NCBI GenBank assembly: GCA_037179515.1
Contig: JAXCGZ010004442.1
Coordinates: 17,501 to 27,500 of the forward strand
Reading direction: 5' to 3'
Source: Halocaridina rubra
Taxonomy: Eukaryota > Arthropoda > Malacostraca > Decapoda > Atyidae
DNA length: 10,000 nt
The translations under genes and the position numbers were made by a program. How positions within the stretch are numbered: position 1 is the first letter of the stretch; each line of letters begins with the position of its first letter. Below the pieces are notes generated by a model. The model made no database searches and was not told where the DNA came from. It worked only from the letters and a program-made list of their open reading frames with translations. Of the stretch, positions 1-8,644 are shown piece after piece.

Positions 1-615
1 ACAGTTTGAAAATGCATTGCAAGAATGGAGTATAAGTTAGAGGTTGGTCCAGACACATATTGTTGTCTGTAATTTTTGTAGCGCAGTGGTAGAGCATGCA
101 TGTCGGGAAGTGACAAACCTAATAAATGCCAGCTTGATTCTGCCACTGGGTATTAGAAAGGTCATCTAGCCTTAATCTCTTAGCTCCAACCTCCTGAGTC
201 CAAACATATTTAAAAAGGAGCTACTATAACAGATATAAAACATATTCCACTCACGATAGCAGGGTGGGCCAGAGCTGAGCAAATTAAGAGTGACAGCAGT
301 TTCATCATACCCTGTGCATTCTCATTCCTTCTACTCTGTTGTTCTGTTGCAAGGCATGTAATCTCTTTCAACATGCCACGTCCCACGAAAGCCAGTAAGA
401 TGGTCACAAGTATTCAAACAACAGTATTATCAGAACTTTAGCATCAGTTTTGTAGTAAAGAAATATATTCAGAGGAAGGGATGCCAGATTTTTCCTCCCT
501 ATCCATTTACCCAGCTCTTATGACATGCAAGGAATACGGGTGATAAATTCTTGCTGCTCCACTACCATGGATCAACGATAATATAAATAAGATATTTCTT
601 TCTACTCCTACGGAC
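1..615 (-). other. Paramyosin intron downstream of exon E (partial)
   Basis: This is the intron after exon E, running off the left edge. I translated both strands mentally against the expected C-terminal paramyosin tail and found no match. Apart from a tRNA-like stretch near 79-142 it is ordinary AT-rich sequence. A 65-codon minus-strand open frame at 210-407 has no family resemblance. Confidence 0.8.
79..142 (+). repeat. tRNA-like remnant, possible old SINE head
   Basis: TAGCGCAGTGGTAGAGC at 79-95 is a good polymerase III A box and D arm, as in Ala/Val/Gly-type tRNAs. About 50 bp downstream, GCTTGATTCTGCC (132-144) resembles a degenerate B box. The cloverleaf cannot be completed by eye, so this is not a working tRNA. 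It differs from the SINE found elsewhere in the window. Confidence 0.35.
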
Positions 616-816
616 CTGTTCATTGAGCTGCCTCTTGTAGATGTTGATCTTCTCATAGGTCTTATCAAGGGTTTCCTGAAGGATGCTAATGTTCTTGTGA
701 TCTTCCTCGCACTGGAGCATCAATTCCTTGACATTACGTTCCTTCTTCCTTAAGATCCTGATGGTCTCCTGGTGGCGCCTCTGTTCTTCATCCAGAGAGA
801 TCTCCAGGTCGTGAAT
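616..816 (-). CDS. Prm: Paramyosin coding exon E (most 3' in window)
   Basis: This exon is 201 bp, 67 codons, phase 0 at both ends. The acceptor is TTATTATTATTAG/ATT at 817/816, so the pyrimidine tract is replaced by a short ATT run. The donor is CAG/GTCCGT at 616/615, usable but not consensus. The peptide starts [20 protein letters not shown] and contains [19 protein letters not shown], then ends [11 protein letters not shown]. In insect paramyosin about 60 more residues follow this point, including a short non-helical tail. No match for them exists in positions 1-615, so the last coding exon is off the left edge. Confidence 0.95.
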
Positions 817-3800
817 CTAATAATAATAAACACAAGGAAAACATTTATATTAGAACTAATGTGCGGAAATCTAGTTCTTGTTTTTAAGTATCATGGCTTG
901 GCATTGGCTTGGTTGCTTAACATTATATGACTCTTTGCCATCATACAGTTGTCTTACTTTGTCTACCATCACCCTGTTTACACTGGCAGAAGATGGCAAC
1001 ATATGTTAACAAAAATTCTGTGCAATGGTCAGTATCAGTGGAACCTAATATCCACAGACATCTGTAAGTAAATTAAAACCTTCGGGGTATATGATTTTAC
1101 ACTGTTCTCTTATCTTAATCGAAAGCTATGTAAGGTGTAAACAAACATACATCTTCACTGAGCATTATGATACAAAGGAAATTTTCAGCTCTCAGTATTC
1201 ATACAAACTTCTGAAGGGGCAGTACATTCATACATACAATCTTCTTGAGCATCTTAACATGCTGGGCATACAAAGCTTTCTCATTTTCTGCAAAAATTAT
1301 GATAGGCCATGCTCATGTAAACATTTCCAATACATTAGAAGACGTAGGAAATATATAGATACCAATAAGTATACATATCTACTTTTCCTGAATGGCAGAG
1401 ACTCTTTTGGAAGTATAATTTCTTCAGGCAGAGATAAAGATTGCTAGTTAGTCTGACTTTCACAATCATTACATCCAATTATAGTGACATACAGAGCATA
1501 CTTGCTTTTAAAGCACACCGTAATAAATTCTCATTAATCCGATCATCCTTAGGTTTCATACTAAACAAGGGATAAAATTTCTTAGTTTGTACTTACAAAG
1601 TATGTTAATAAAGCTAATGTAAATACCTTTGGAAATGTTAAAGCTATGAGTATTTATCATTTCCTGCTTGCTGGAATTTTTCTGTAAATTTGAGTACAGC
1701 ACACTGTGACAGAGTTTTTAGGGTTATAGATGACAAGAAGTTATCCTCAGGATACCTCATTTCTTATTATTTGTTTTGTTATAGAAGCTATGAAAAATGT
1801 TTACTCTTTATCCATACCCTAGCTTCCAGCTTGGAGACCATCCTCTTGGCGCCAGCGAGGGAGTTAGCCTCAACATTCTCGATGCGGAGAGTGAGGTTCT
1901 TGACCTCAACTTCCAGGGACTTCTTGATAGATTCAATTTTGACATAACGTTCCTGCTCCTCATGGCAGAGCTCAAGGGAGCGCTTCAGCTCTACGCAGGT
2001 CTTGCTGAGACGTTCCTCACTCAGCTATGCATCAATTGGAAATAGAAATACATATCAGAGAGCAGAGCAACCAACTACAACATCAAAACAATTAATTTTA
2101 GTTAAAATGATGATAGTATAAAACAAAGATTTTGTTTTTTTTTCAGTTTGTTGAAGCCATGTATATGGCAGCAGATTTCTAGTGCGATAAGAGTTAAAGC
2201 TATATAATATAAAGCGAAATATTGAAAAAAAAGAAGAAAAAAAAAAACAGATTACTCCATCCATACTGTAATGATAACGTACCCTGGATATCGTCAGAAG
2301 AGTATTATAGTTCTAACTTATCAAATCTTTCAGAAACTCATCAAGGCCTAAGGACTAGTTCCAAGAGTCTTTCAGAAAATTATCATGACCTCCTTTCCTG
2401 AATGACTAATGCAAGTGTTGTTTATAAATACATTACAGTAAATGAGGAATGAGTCCAACCCCTGATGTATGAAAGAGACACGAGCTATAAAACCATTAAA
2501 CAATGTTAACAAAATACAAAATACACAGAGATCTTAGCTTCATTAACCATTTTTAATCTGACCCTCATGGTATTTTCTTTACATCAAGAGTTTTTCAGAG
2601 AATTATATTACCCTGAGTTCCTTGCTGACTTCATCGTAGTCTCCTGCAATGACAGAGAGTTCTTGTTCCAGTTTAGACTTAGCATTGGCGATGTTGATGT
2701 TGATGGTGGTAAGATCCTTGATCCTGGCAGAGGCTTCCTCATACTGAATCTCTGCAGACCGCTTAGCACGAATAGCCTGAAGAAAGAGAGCATTTATATA
2801 AAGTTTTTGAAGGAAAAATAAATGTTTTAACAAGATCATTTTTGTCTTTGAAAATATCATTATTAAAAGTTATGATGAATATATGTGAATTAGAAAGAAA
2901 AAAAAACATAAAACTCCGAATCATGCATGGTGCATCTCTGCACATTTACATTTTCCTGATATTCAAAGTATTATTATTATTTTTTTCTTTTTTTACTGTA
3001 AGAAGGAAGCTATCATAAATATACTCTGAAATACTACAAAGACACAGTAATTACTTAATATTATCCTAATTTAAGATATTAACAATGTATTCTTTTGAAA
3101 TAAATGGACTGCCATATCAGTTTTTTATACTTATTATGTCTGATAAGTTGTTATTCTAGTTCCTGACAGATTGGAATGATACAGCCTCAGGTTATGGTTC
3201 TTTGATATAGCATACCAGTATTGAATCCATTCAGACAAGGTATACTGTCTATAATACACTCATGATGAATGAAATCTTACCAAAAATGGCTGAATACTAA
3301 GTACAATTTATTTCATATGCAAAGAACTTACAGATTCCAAATTGGCGCGGGCTTCCTCGTATTCAGCAGTCAATGCCTGGATTCGCCTCTGGGCCACGCC
3401 ATATTGGTCCAGGGTGGTTTGGAGCTGACGCTGGAGTTCATCATAATGGGCTTGGAGTTCCTGCAGAAGAAATGTGGTTATTGATAAGCAAATAATTCAT
3501 ACATGGGTATGTTCTTCGTCGATATATTGTAATTACATTATTAATATTTCCATATGAAAGACAGACCTATAGCCAAGAATTCATATTATCACAATTATTA
3601 TCAATGGGCCTCTTTAATTACATAACTACTTTTCCTATTAAGAATAATATTATAAAAAACAACACCTATTTCCTTTGCTATCTCGCTTTTTCACACTGAA
3701 CGAGGTGTGCCCGAAGCACTGCTCTTTTTTAGGCAGCCCAGTCTTAACACTGGCACAGCTATTAATAACATTACATCTGAAGTCTGCTTTAGACGAAAGA

Positions 3801-4385
3801 CGCCTCTGCTGTCTTTTTTTCACAAAAGACAGCACATTTTAGCCAAAAAATAAGGCGAAGGATGGATAAAAAAAAAACAATCCTTATTCTACTGATCTAA
3901 CAGCAGTATATAGTCGAGATGTGATGAAGGCAACAGATGCTATTCCAGTTTCCATCTACATCATCTACGTTGCTAAGTTTAAACGTAGAACACATATTGC
4001 GACAGAGCGATGAAGGATACCGATGGAAACTCAATTTTCCTCTAAAAAAAAGCCTAAGTCTAAACTTACTGAAAATAATTTACACATGAGGAAACTCTTA
4101 ACGTAACTTTTACGTTTTAAATATATCACAATTATGGCCACGGAATCTCTTTTAAGCCACTAAGCCAACAACATCATTATTATCATTACCTGAAGTGTGA
4201 TGGATTGCTTCTTAACAGTCTTTTGGAGGTCGATGTTACACTTATTGGTAGTGTCGAGGCTCATTTCTAGCTCGGTGATGGTGATCTGCATCTTCTTCTT
4301 GATCTTAGTGACTTCGGTCTTCAGGCGGGTTTCAGCTTCCACGACGCGTGCGTTCAGGGAGTCGATCTCGAGGGCCATCTGCTTG
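616..4385 (-). CDS. Prm: Paramyosin, partial gene: five consecutive internal coding exons
   Basis: Paramyosin is a dimeric alpha-helical coiled-coil protein that forms the core of invertebrate muscle thick filaments, with myosin packed around it. Five minus-strand segments bounded by GT/AG splice sites (exons 4385-4190, 3460-3332, 2776-2612, 2024-1818, 816-616) join in frame into 299 codons with no stop. The product is charged, free of proline and heptad-like throughout. From recall of insect paramyosin, the segments align in order and almost without gaps to roughly residues 515-815 of about 880, and exon ends meet at conserved peptides ([37 protein letters not shown]). The N-terminal half and the last 60 or so residues lie outside the window. 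The first intron boundary is phase 2 and the other four are phase 0. A muscle myosin heavy chain rod is the nearest alternative, but the sequence follows paramyosin more closely. The symbol follows Drosophila usage. Confidence 0.96.
817..1817 (-). other. Paramyosin intron between exons D and E
   Basis: This 1001-bp intron has a GTATGG donor and a TTATTAG acceptor. It is AT-rich, with no recognisable transposon, RNA gene or conserved block. A 118-codon plus-strand open frame (1091-1447) lies in it, but it has biased, low-information composition and resembles no family I know. Confidence 0.85.
1818..2024 (-). CDS. Prm: Paramyosin coding exon D
   Basis: This exon is 207 bp, 69 codons, phase 0 at both ends. 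The acceptor is TTGATGCATAG/CTG at 2025/2024, with a weak pyrimidine tract. The donor is AGG/GTATGG at 1818/1817. The peptide opens [19 protein letters not shown], then [20 protein letters not shown], and ends [10 protein letters not shown]. The second half is close to insect paramyosin. The first 20 or so residues diverge most and include two cysteines (KTCVEL and LELCHEE). The acceptor position is fixed by the reading frame and by the match at the exon C/D junction. Confidence 0.94.
2025..2611 (-). other. Paramyosin intron between exons C and D
   Basis: This 587-bp phase 0 intron is AT-rich, with an oligo-A/G stretch near 2225-2250. I see no repeat family or gene in it. Confidence 0.85.
2612..2776 (-). 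CDS. Prm: Paramyosin coding exon C
   Basis: This exon is 165 bp, 55 codons, with phase 0 at both ends. The acceptor is TCTTTCTTCAG/GCT at 2777/2776 and the donor is AGG/GTAATA at 2612/2611. The peptide starts [19 protein letters not shown] and contains [20 protein letters not shown], one of the best conserved paramyosin segments, ending KELR. The only slightly unusual part is the run of Ile and Asn in the middle (TTININIAN), where insect proteins have a Val/Ser-rich piece. Confidence 0.95.
2777..3331 (-). other. Paramyosin intron between exons B and C
   Basis: This 555-bp phase 0 intron is AT-rich, with short ATT and T runs near 2970-2995. Nothing else can be recognised in it. Confidence 0.85.
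3332..3460 (-). CDS. Prm: Paramyosin coding exon B
   Basis: This exon is 129 bp, exactly 43 codons, and both flanking introns are phase 0. The acceptor is TTCTTCTGCAG/GAA at 3461/3460. The donor is TCT/GTAAGT at 3332/3331, the strongest 5' splice site of the five. The peptide begins [20 protein letters not shown] and ends EEARANLES, matching the paramyosin rod directly after exon A with nothing missing. It is the shortest exon seen here. Confidence 0.95.
3461..4189 (-). other. Paramyosin intron between exons A and B
   Basis: This 729-bp phase 0 intron contains one clear small hairpin: GCTGTCTTTT at 3808-3817 and its exact complement AAAAGACAGC at 3824-3833, with a 6-nt loop. No transposon or gene is recognisable. 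Confidence 0.85.
4190..4385 (-). CDS. Prm: Paramyosin coding exon A (most 5' in window)
   Basis: This 196-bp exon gives one base completing a split codon plus 65 codons. The acceptor is a pyrimidine-rich run ending in TTGCAG just above 4385, and the donor is CAG/GTAATG at 4190/4189. The peptide starts [13 protein letters not shown] and contains [19 protein letters not shown] and [19 protein letters not shown], a strongly conserved paramyosin stretch. The leftover C fits an arginine codon (CG/C) before KQ, as expected from insect paramyosin, so the upstream intron is phase 2. A second possible acceptor AG lies 3 bp further in (4383-4382) and would remove one lysine. The methionine in KQMALE is internal and is not a start. 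Confidence 0.95.
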
Positions 4386-4479
4386 CTGCAAGACAGAAAA
4401 TAATCAGAAAAATTATTATTAGCAATTATTCATGTGAGAAAGGGTCAAAATATAGCCACTGTGGGGAGTGAGGCAGTTC

Positions 4480-4760
4480 TGTTCGTTATGGGATCTAAGC
4501 CCGGTCAATGGAGATGGTTGGTTTCAGGAAGGGCATGAGACCATAGAATGTTGTTAAGAATATATTTTTATAAACTAGAAAAAAAGAACCAAACATTTTA
4601 GGAGAGTAAGCCACGTTAACTCGGTGCCTGTCCAAAGCCCGGTACAAAACCCAACCACTGGAGAAGAAAGCCAGCTCAACTAACGTCTGTCCCAAGTCCA
4701 AAATAGGAGAAAGGATCAGTGTTATGAATGGCATCCAGGAGTGAAACTTTTAAGTCAAAA
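4480..4760. repeat. Weak interspersed-repeat fragment
   Basis: The stretch is richer in GC than its flanks. It has phrases such as AAGCCCGGT, seen twice (near 4496 and 4637), and TCAGGAAGGGCAT (4526-4538), echoed as GAATGGCATCCAGGAGTG (4726-4743). These resemble 3' parts of RTE-type elements that are common in crustaceans, a judgement from memory. There is no intact coding sequence and the ends are not definable. Confidence 0.3.
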
Positions 4761-4882
4761 CCAATAATAGTCTCTCCCAGATGCTTAAGCGAGAAACAGC
4801 GACCCCGTGTGAATGTGGAGAAAAGCCACTGCAAGGTGAAGATATTCATAAAGTTAAATTTAGCAAAATGTAAGGGGGGGGG

Positions 4883-5136
4883 GTACGGATATCACAGATT
4901 ACATATTCGGAAATCCACATGGGCAAGTCCGATATATAAAATAAAGATACAGTTTCTGAAAGTTTCCAGATATCATACGAATATAAAAGAGTTCCGATAT
5001 TATACATGGAACAAGTTCAAGATATTACACATGAAAACTGTCCGGTTATTATATATGAAGAAAGTCCGGATATTACATATGGCAAAAGTCCGGATATCAC
5101 ATATGAAACAATTTCGGATATTATTCGTGAAACGAA
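4883..5136 (+). repeat. Decaying 24-bp minisatellite
   Basis: Units starting at 4993, 5017, 5041, 5065, 5089 and 5113 follow each other every 24 bp with the core TCCGGATATTACATATG followed by an A-rich spacer. The two middle units are the cleanest. Looser copies at about 4965, 4928 and 4885 have irregular spacing, and traces (TCCAGACATC at 5158, AAATCCGGAAAATAC near 5267) follow. Because 24 is a multiple of three, the array reads as an eight-residue peptide repeat in one plus frame. That frame is best seen as a by-product, since it has no other gene signals. Confidence 0.8.
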
Positions 5137-5297
5137 TGCTTAAATGAAAAAAAAAATCCAGACATCAAATATAGAACAAATCATGAATGACATTAGCCTA
5201 GATATGGCATGCATTAAAAGTTAAGACATCTTATAAGCATATGTCTGGTCATTATACAGAAAACAAATCCGGAAAATACATACAAAACATATATACA

Positions 5298-5298
<1 letters not shown>

Positions 5299-5381
<83 letters not shown>
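5299..5381. repeat. (AT)n microsatellite
   Basis: About 41 uninterrupted AT units, within the large paramyosin intron. The length may not be exact in an assembly. Confidence 0.98.
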
Positions 5382-5383
<2 letters not shown>

Positions 5384-5439
5384 GATTCTGGTAGGAATAT
5401 TCCACCCAGAGCTATTTAGCACTGGTTATATAAGATTCA

Positions 5440-5469
5440 GCCACTCCCCTTACAAAGGGGTTTACTGCC
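5440..5469 (+). repeat. Small GC-rich hairpin resembling that of the 241-bp repeat
   Basis: CCCCTT (5446-5451), loop ACA, AAGGGG (5455-5460), flanked by GCCAC on the left and ACTGCC on the right. The same layout occurs in both 241-bp repeat units near 8812-8841 and 9930-9959. It may be a diverged end of the same family. Confidence 0.4.
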
Positions 5470-5576
5470 TTTGGATATAGATAGCTATTATATAATTTTA
5501 TATTAATTCTAAATATGCAACAGTACTGACATATATATATATATATATGCAAAATAAACTGTTATATCACAGCACA

Positions 5577-5747
5577 ATATGAAGCAAAAAAAGGCCCATA
5601 AATAAAACACAAAAAGAAGCGAAGATGTACTATATATTACGACTGGACTCCAGTCCTCTTCAGGTACCTGAAGAGGACTGGAGTCCAGTCGTAATATATA
5701 GTACATCTTCGCTTCTTTTTGTGTTTTATTTATGGGCCTTTTTTTGC

Positions 5748-5754
<7 letters not shown>
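5577..5754. repeat. 178-bp perfect palindrome without spacer
   Basis: Arms 5577-5665 and 5666-5754 are exact reverse complements over all 89 bases, centred on GGTACC. I checked this base by base. The same 43-residue translation therefore appears on both strands. The outermost four bases of each arm are ATAT. The right arm runs directly into (AT)n. A smaller near-palindrome (GACTGGACTCCAGTC, 5641-5655) is nested in each arm. It could be a foldback or MITE-like insertion into TA-rich DNA, a replication-derived inverted duplication, or an assembly artefact. Confidence 0.95.

Positions 5755-5834
<80 letters not shown>
5755..5834. repeat. (AT)n microsatellite between palindrome and SINE
   Basis: About 40 AT units fill the whole gap between the palindrome and the 3' end of the minus-strand SINE. 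Confidence 0.97.
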
Positions 5835-5838
<4 letters not shown>

Positions 5839-6032
5839 GTGTTGCGGTTTTACGTCACGGACTCCCTTTTCTACCAAGGGCTAGGACGGTTGCCTTCTTG
5901 CGAAGAACTTGTTTTGGCAGATGTAATCCTTACCCTGAGTGCATGCCCTTGCTAACCTCAGACCGTGACGGGGCGCGCACCCTCGACCTGATGCCTCAGA
6001 GTCGCAGACGCTACCGCTTGAGCCACGGCGAC
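5835..6032 (-). mobile_element. tRNA-derived SINE, copy 1
   Basis: Read on the minus strand, it starts GTCGCCGTGGCTCAAGCGG. That gives a tRNA-type A box (TGGCTCAAGCGG, 6025-6014) and a B box (GGTGCGCGCCCC, 5982-5971) with one T-to-G change at a normally invariant position. A tRNA-unrelated body of about 120 bp follows, and the element ends at (AT)n. It matches the plus-strand copy at 8344-8546 with about a dozen substitutions over some 187 aligned bases. It encodes nothing and would depend on a LINE for movement. The damaged B box suggests this copy is no longer transcribed well. Confidence 0.88.

Positions 6033-6677
<645 letters not shown>

Positions 6678-6724
<47 letters not shown>
6678..6724 (-). 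repeat. (AAT)n tail of the dead LINE
   Basis: About 15 ATT units on the plus strand, so (AAT)n on the LINE's strand. They lie directly after its 3' untranslated end, the position where many LINEs carry a simple repeat tail. Confidence 0.7.
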
Positions 6725-6726
<2 letters not shown>

Positions 6727-6925
6727 CAAGCAACAAGCCCAGATAGAAAAAGTTAAAGACTGTAAACCATATGGCTCCAGCAGAGGAAGCAACTTGGTGG
6801 TTAAAAAAAAAAATTAGTAAATTGATGTAAAATAGTACAACTCGGAATGGTAATATTGGCACTAGTCCACTATAATATCAAAGTGTAGCATCAAAGTTTG
6901 CTTGATAAAAATTTATTTGTACTTA
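6725..6925 (-). mobile_element. 3' untranslated region of the dead LINE
   Basis: This lies between the end of the C-terminal coding remnant and the (AAT)n tail. On the minus strand it ends with GGAGCCATATGG, then GGGCTTGTTGCTTGGGTAA and the tail. That resembles the terminal block (GGAGCCCTTGGGC, GGGTTGTAGCTTAGC, then TAA repeats) that I recall from many arthropod non-LTR elements. The 11-base A run at 6805-6815 belongs here. Confidence 0.5.
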
Positions 6926-7200
6926 GCTTAATTAAAGTTCAGGAGCTCCATTGAATTAATGACATGGTTAGGCCATTCATTCCACTTCATAGTGGAAGTG
7001 GAATACAACTTCTTGAATACAGATTGGTATGGAATTCAACCAAAGAAAGTGCACAGCTTTTGGGACTGGTTGCATTCCGGCGTAGGACTAAATGGGCCAG
7101 GTAGAACCATATTTAAAGGGTCATTAACGTTGTAGTTAATATGATAAAGAAAACAAAGCGAGCTGACAGCACGTCTATAGCCACAAGTCAGTTCTTAATT
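6926..7200 (-). pseudogene. Dead LINE: C-terminal part of reverse transcriptase ORF
   Basis: Minus-strand translation gives RRAVSSLCFLYHINYN, then DPLNMVLPGPF, then, after a stop and frame changes, SLYSRSCIPLP and MKWNEWPNHVINSMELLNFN. These follow the C-terminal region (RRRVASLCMLYKI, LPGPF, FIP...LWN.LP) of the Jockey/CR1-like elements often seen in crustacean genomes. That family assignment is from memory. It continues the reading of the fragment at 7499-8036, which is interrupted by a different element. Internal stops and shifts show it is not functional. Confidence 0.75.
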
Positions 7201-7204
7201 CAAG

Positions 7205-7501
7205 AGTCTTCTTCGTCTACGTCTTTTCCCACTTTTATGTGGGGTCGATGTTTCTGGCCAGTTTTCTCCATTTGTTTCTGTCCCATACCTCATCACCCAA
7301 CAAACCTTTAGACCTCAGGTCGTCATTGATGCAATCCATCCACCTACGCTTTGGTCTCCCTCTCCTTCTCCTACCCTGTATATCCATTTCCATCACCCTC
7401 CTCCCAGCATACTGTTCATCCCTCCTAACGACATGACCATACCATCTTAGTCTACTTTCTTGTATCTTATCTGATATTTCTCTAACTTTTGAGGTACCAA
7501 G
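7205..7501 (-). mobile_element. 3' end of a second, RTE-like LINE, inserted in the first
   Basis: Minus strand from about 7501 to 7238 encodes an open frame that begins GTSKVREISDKIQESRLRW, continues YGHVVRRDEQYAGRRVMEMD and RRRRGRPKRRWMDCINDDL, and stops at 7237-7235 (TAA). This is the C-terminal end typical of RTE-type non-LTR polyproteins, including RWYGHV.RR and the basic GRPK.RW block. The frame hits a stop (7507-7505) just upstream of where similarity ends, so the copy is 5' truncated, as is usual for LINEs. A short purine-rich end follows (to about 7205). The tail frame is intact, so it is younger than the host LINE. Confidence 0.85.
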
Positions 7502-8036
7502 GTTTTATCCAATAATCTAAAATGAGAATCTGCAGCCGATGACCAAACTGGGGGACAATTTCCAGGACTATCAAGCATAAAAGAATTAAAACAATTAGCT
7601 ATTATAGATTTGTCACCAATTATCTTAACAGTCTTTAAGATCCGATATTTTGAGAAGCTAAAGGACATATATAACAACTACGTTGGAAGGTTAACTTACA
7701 ACCAAAAGTTACCCCCAGAATCTTGACAGACTTACATCATTTTAAGAGGATATTATCAGCATGTGCAGGATCAAGAATACTGAACCTGCTTATTATCATA
7801 TTTTGTGCATTAAATAGCAATTTAATTCATGTCTCACATCTTGCACCAAACACTAAATTTAGCAAGTTAAATGTTCATAGACTCAGCAACAGCTAGTCCC
7901 ATGTTCGGGTTGAAACAACAGCGATTATGGCCGCATCATCAGCATAACCAACTAGTTTGTTTTCCAGAGCTATCAAAGCGTCATGAGTGTTCAGGATGAA
8001 AAGCAAGATAGCACGGACATCTGAGATCATATTATT
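7499..8036 (-). pseudogene. Dead LINE: reverse transcriptase core fragment
   Basis: Minus-strand reading gives LLFILNTHDA, LENKLVGYADDAAIIAVV, then in another frame MGLAVAESMN, then VKILGVTF, LASQNIGSLK, IIGDKSIIANCFNSFML and VWSSAADSHFRLLDKTL. The YADD motif (7946-7935) is the catalytic site of reverse transcriptase. Order and wording fit a Jockey/CR1-like element. At least one frameshift and several stops are visible. The fragment starts abruptly at the (ATT)n tract near 8040, so everything 5' of the catalytic motif region is missing. It ends where the RTE-like insert begins, and its C-terminal continuation lies at 7200-6926. Confidence 0.85.
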
Positions 8037-8048
8037 GAATTAAATGTA

Positions 8049-8343
<295 letters not shown>

Positions 8344-8546
8344 GTCGCCGTGGCTCAGTCGGTAGCGTCTCCGACTCTGAGGCGTCAGGTCGAGGGTTCG
8401 CGCCCCGTCACGGTCTGAGGTTAGCAAAGGCATGCACTCAGCGTAAGGATTACATTTGCCAAAACAAGTCTTTCGCAAGAAGGCAACCGTCCTAGCCCTT
8501 GGTTGATAAGGGAGTCCGTGACGTAAAACCGGAACAAACCGGAACA
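8344..8546 (+). mobile_element. tRNA-derived SINE, copy 2
   Basis: It starts GTCGCCGTGGCTCAGTCGG. The A box TGGCTCAGTCGG is at 8351-8362 and the B box GGTTCGCGCCC at 8395-8405, both near consensus and with tRNA spacing. A body of about 120 bp follows and ends in a short direct repeat (AACCGGAACA twice, 8527-8546), then (ATT)n. The body carries an 8-bp inverted repeat, CGTCACGG at 8406-8413 and CCGTGACG at 8516-8523, kept in copy 1. With intact promoter boxes this copy looks younger or better preserved than copy 1. The parent tRNA is not clear by eye. Confidence 0.9.

Positions 8547-8642
<96 letters not shown>
8547..8642. repeat. (ATT)n tract between SINE copy 2 and repeat unit X
   Basis: About 32 ATT units with one ACT variant near 8579. 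It joins the 3' end of the plus-strand SINE to the 241-bp unit, so either could be its source. Confidence 0.95.

Positions 8643-8644
<2 letters not shown>

Noticed and set aside
1091..1447. 118-codon plus-strand open frame inside a paramyosin intron
   Set aside because: Its composition is like random AT-rich DNA, it is antisense to the gene, and it resembles no family I know. Chance open frames of this size are expected in such DNA.
3808..3833. 10-bp stem hairpin in the intron between exons A and B
   Set aside because: Small hairpins of this kind are common in AT-rich introns. Nothing suggests a structured RNA or terminator.
616..4385. Muscle myosin heavy chain rod instead of paramyosin
   Set aside because: Both are coiled coils with similar repeats, but exon order, junction peptides and segments such as [11 protein letters not shown] and [10 protein letters not shown] follow paramyosin closely. 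No myosin head sequence is seen.
4993..5136. CRISPR-like array
   Set aside because: Units are contiguous and degenerate with no unique spacers, and the DNA is eukaryotic.
4728..5147. 139-codon open frame with an eight-residue repeat
   Set aside because: The repeat is the 24-bp minisatellite. Its length is a multiple of three, so the frame stays open by default.
7239..7436. 65-codon plus-strand open frame
   Set aside because: It is the antisense shadow of the RTE-like C-terminal coding end on the minus strand.
8344..8415. A functional tRNA gene
   Set aside because: A and B boxes are good, but I could not close a proper acceptor stem or a normal anticodon loop. A near-identical copy with the same non-tRNA body exists at 5835-6032, so this is a SINE head.
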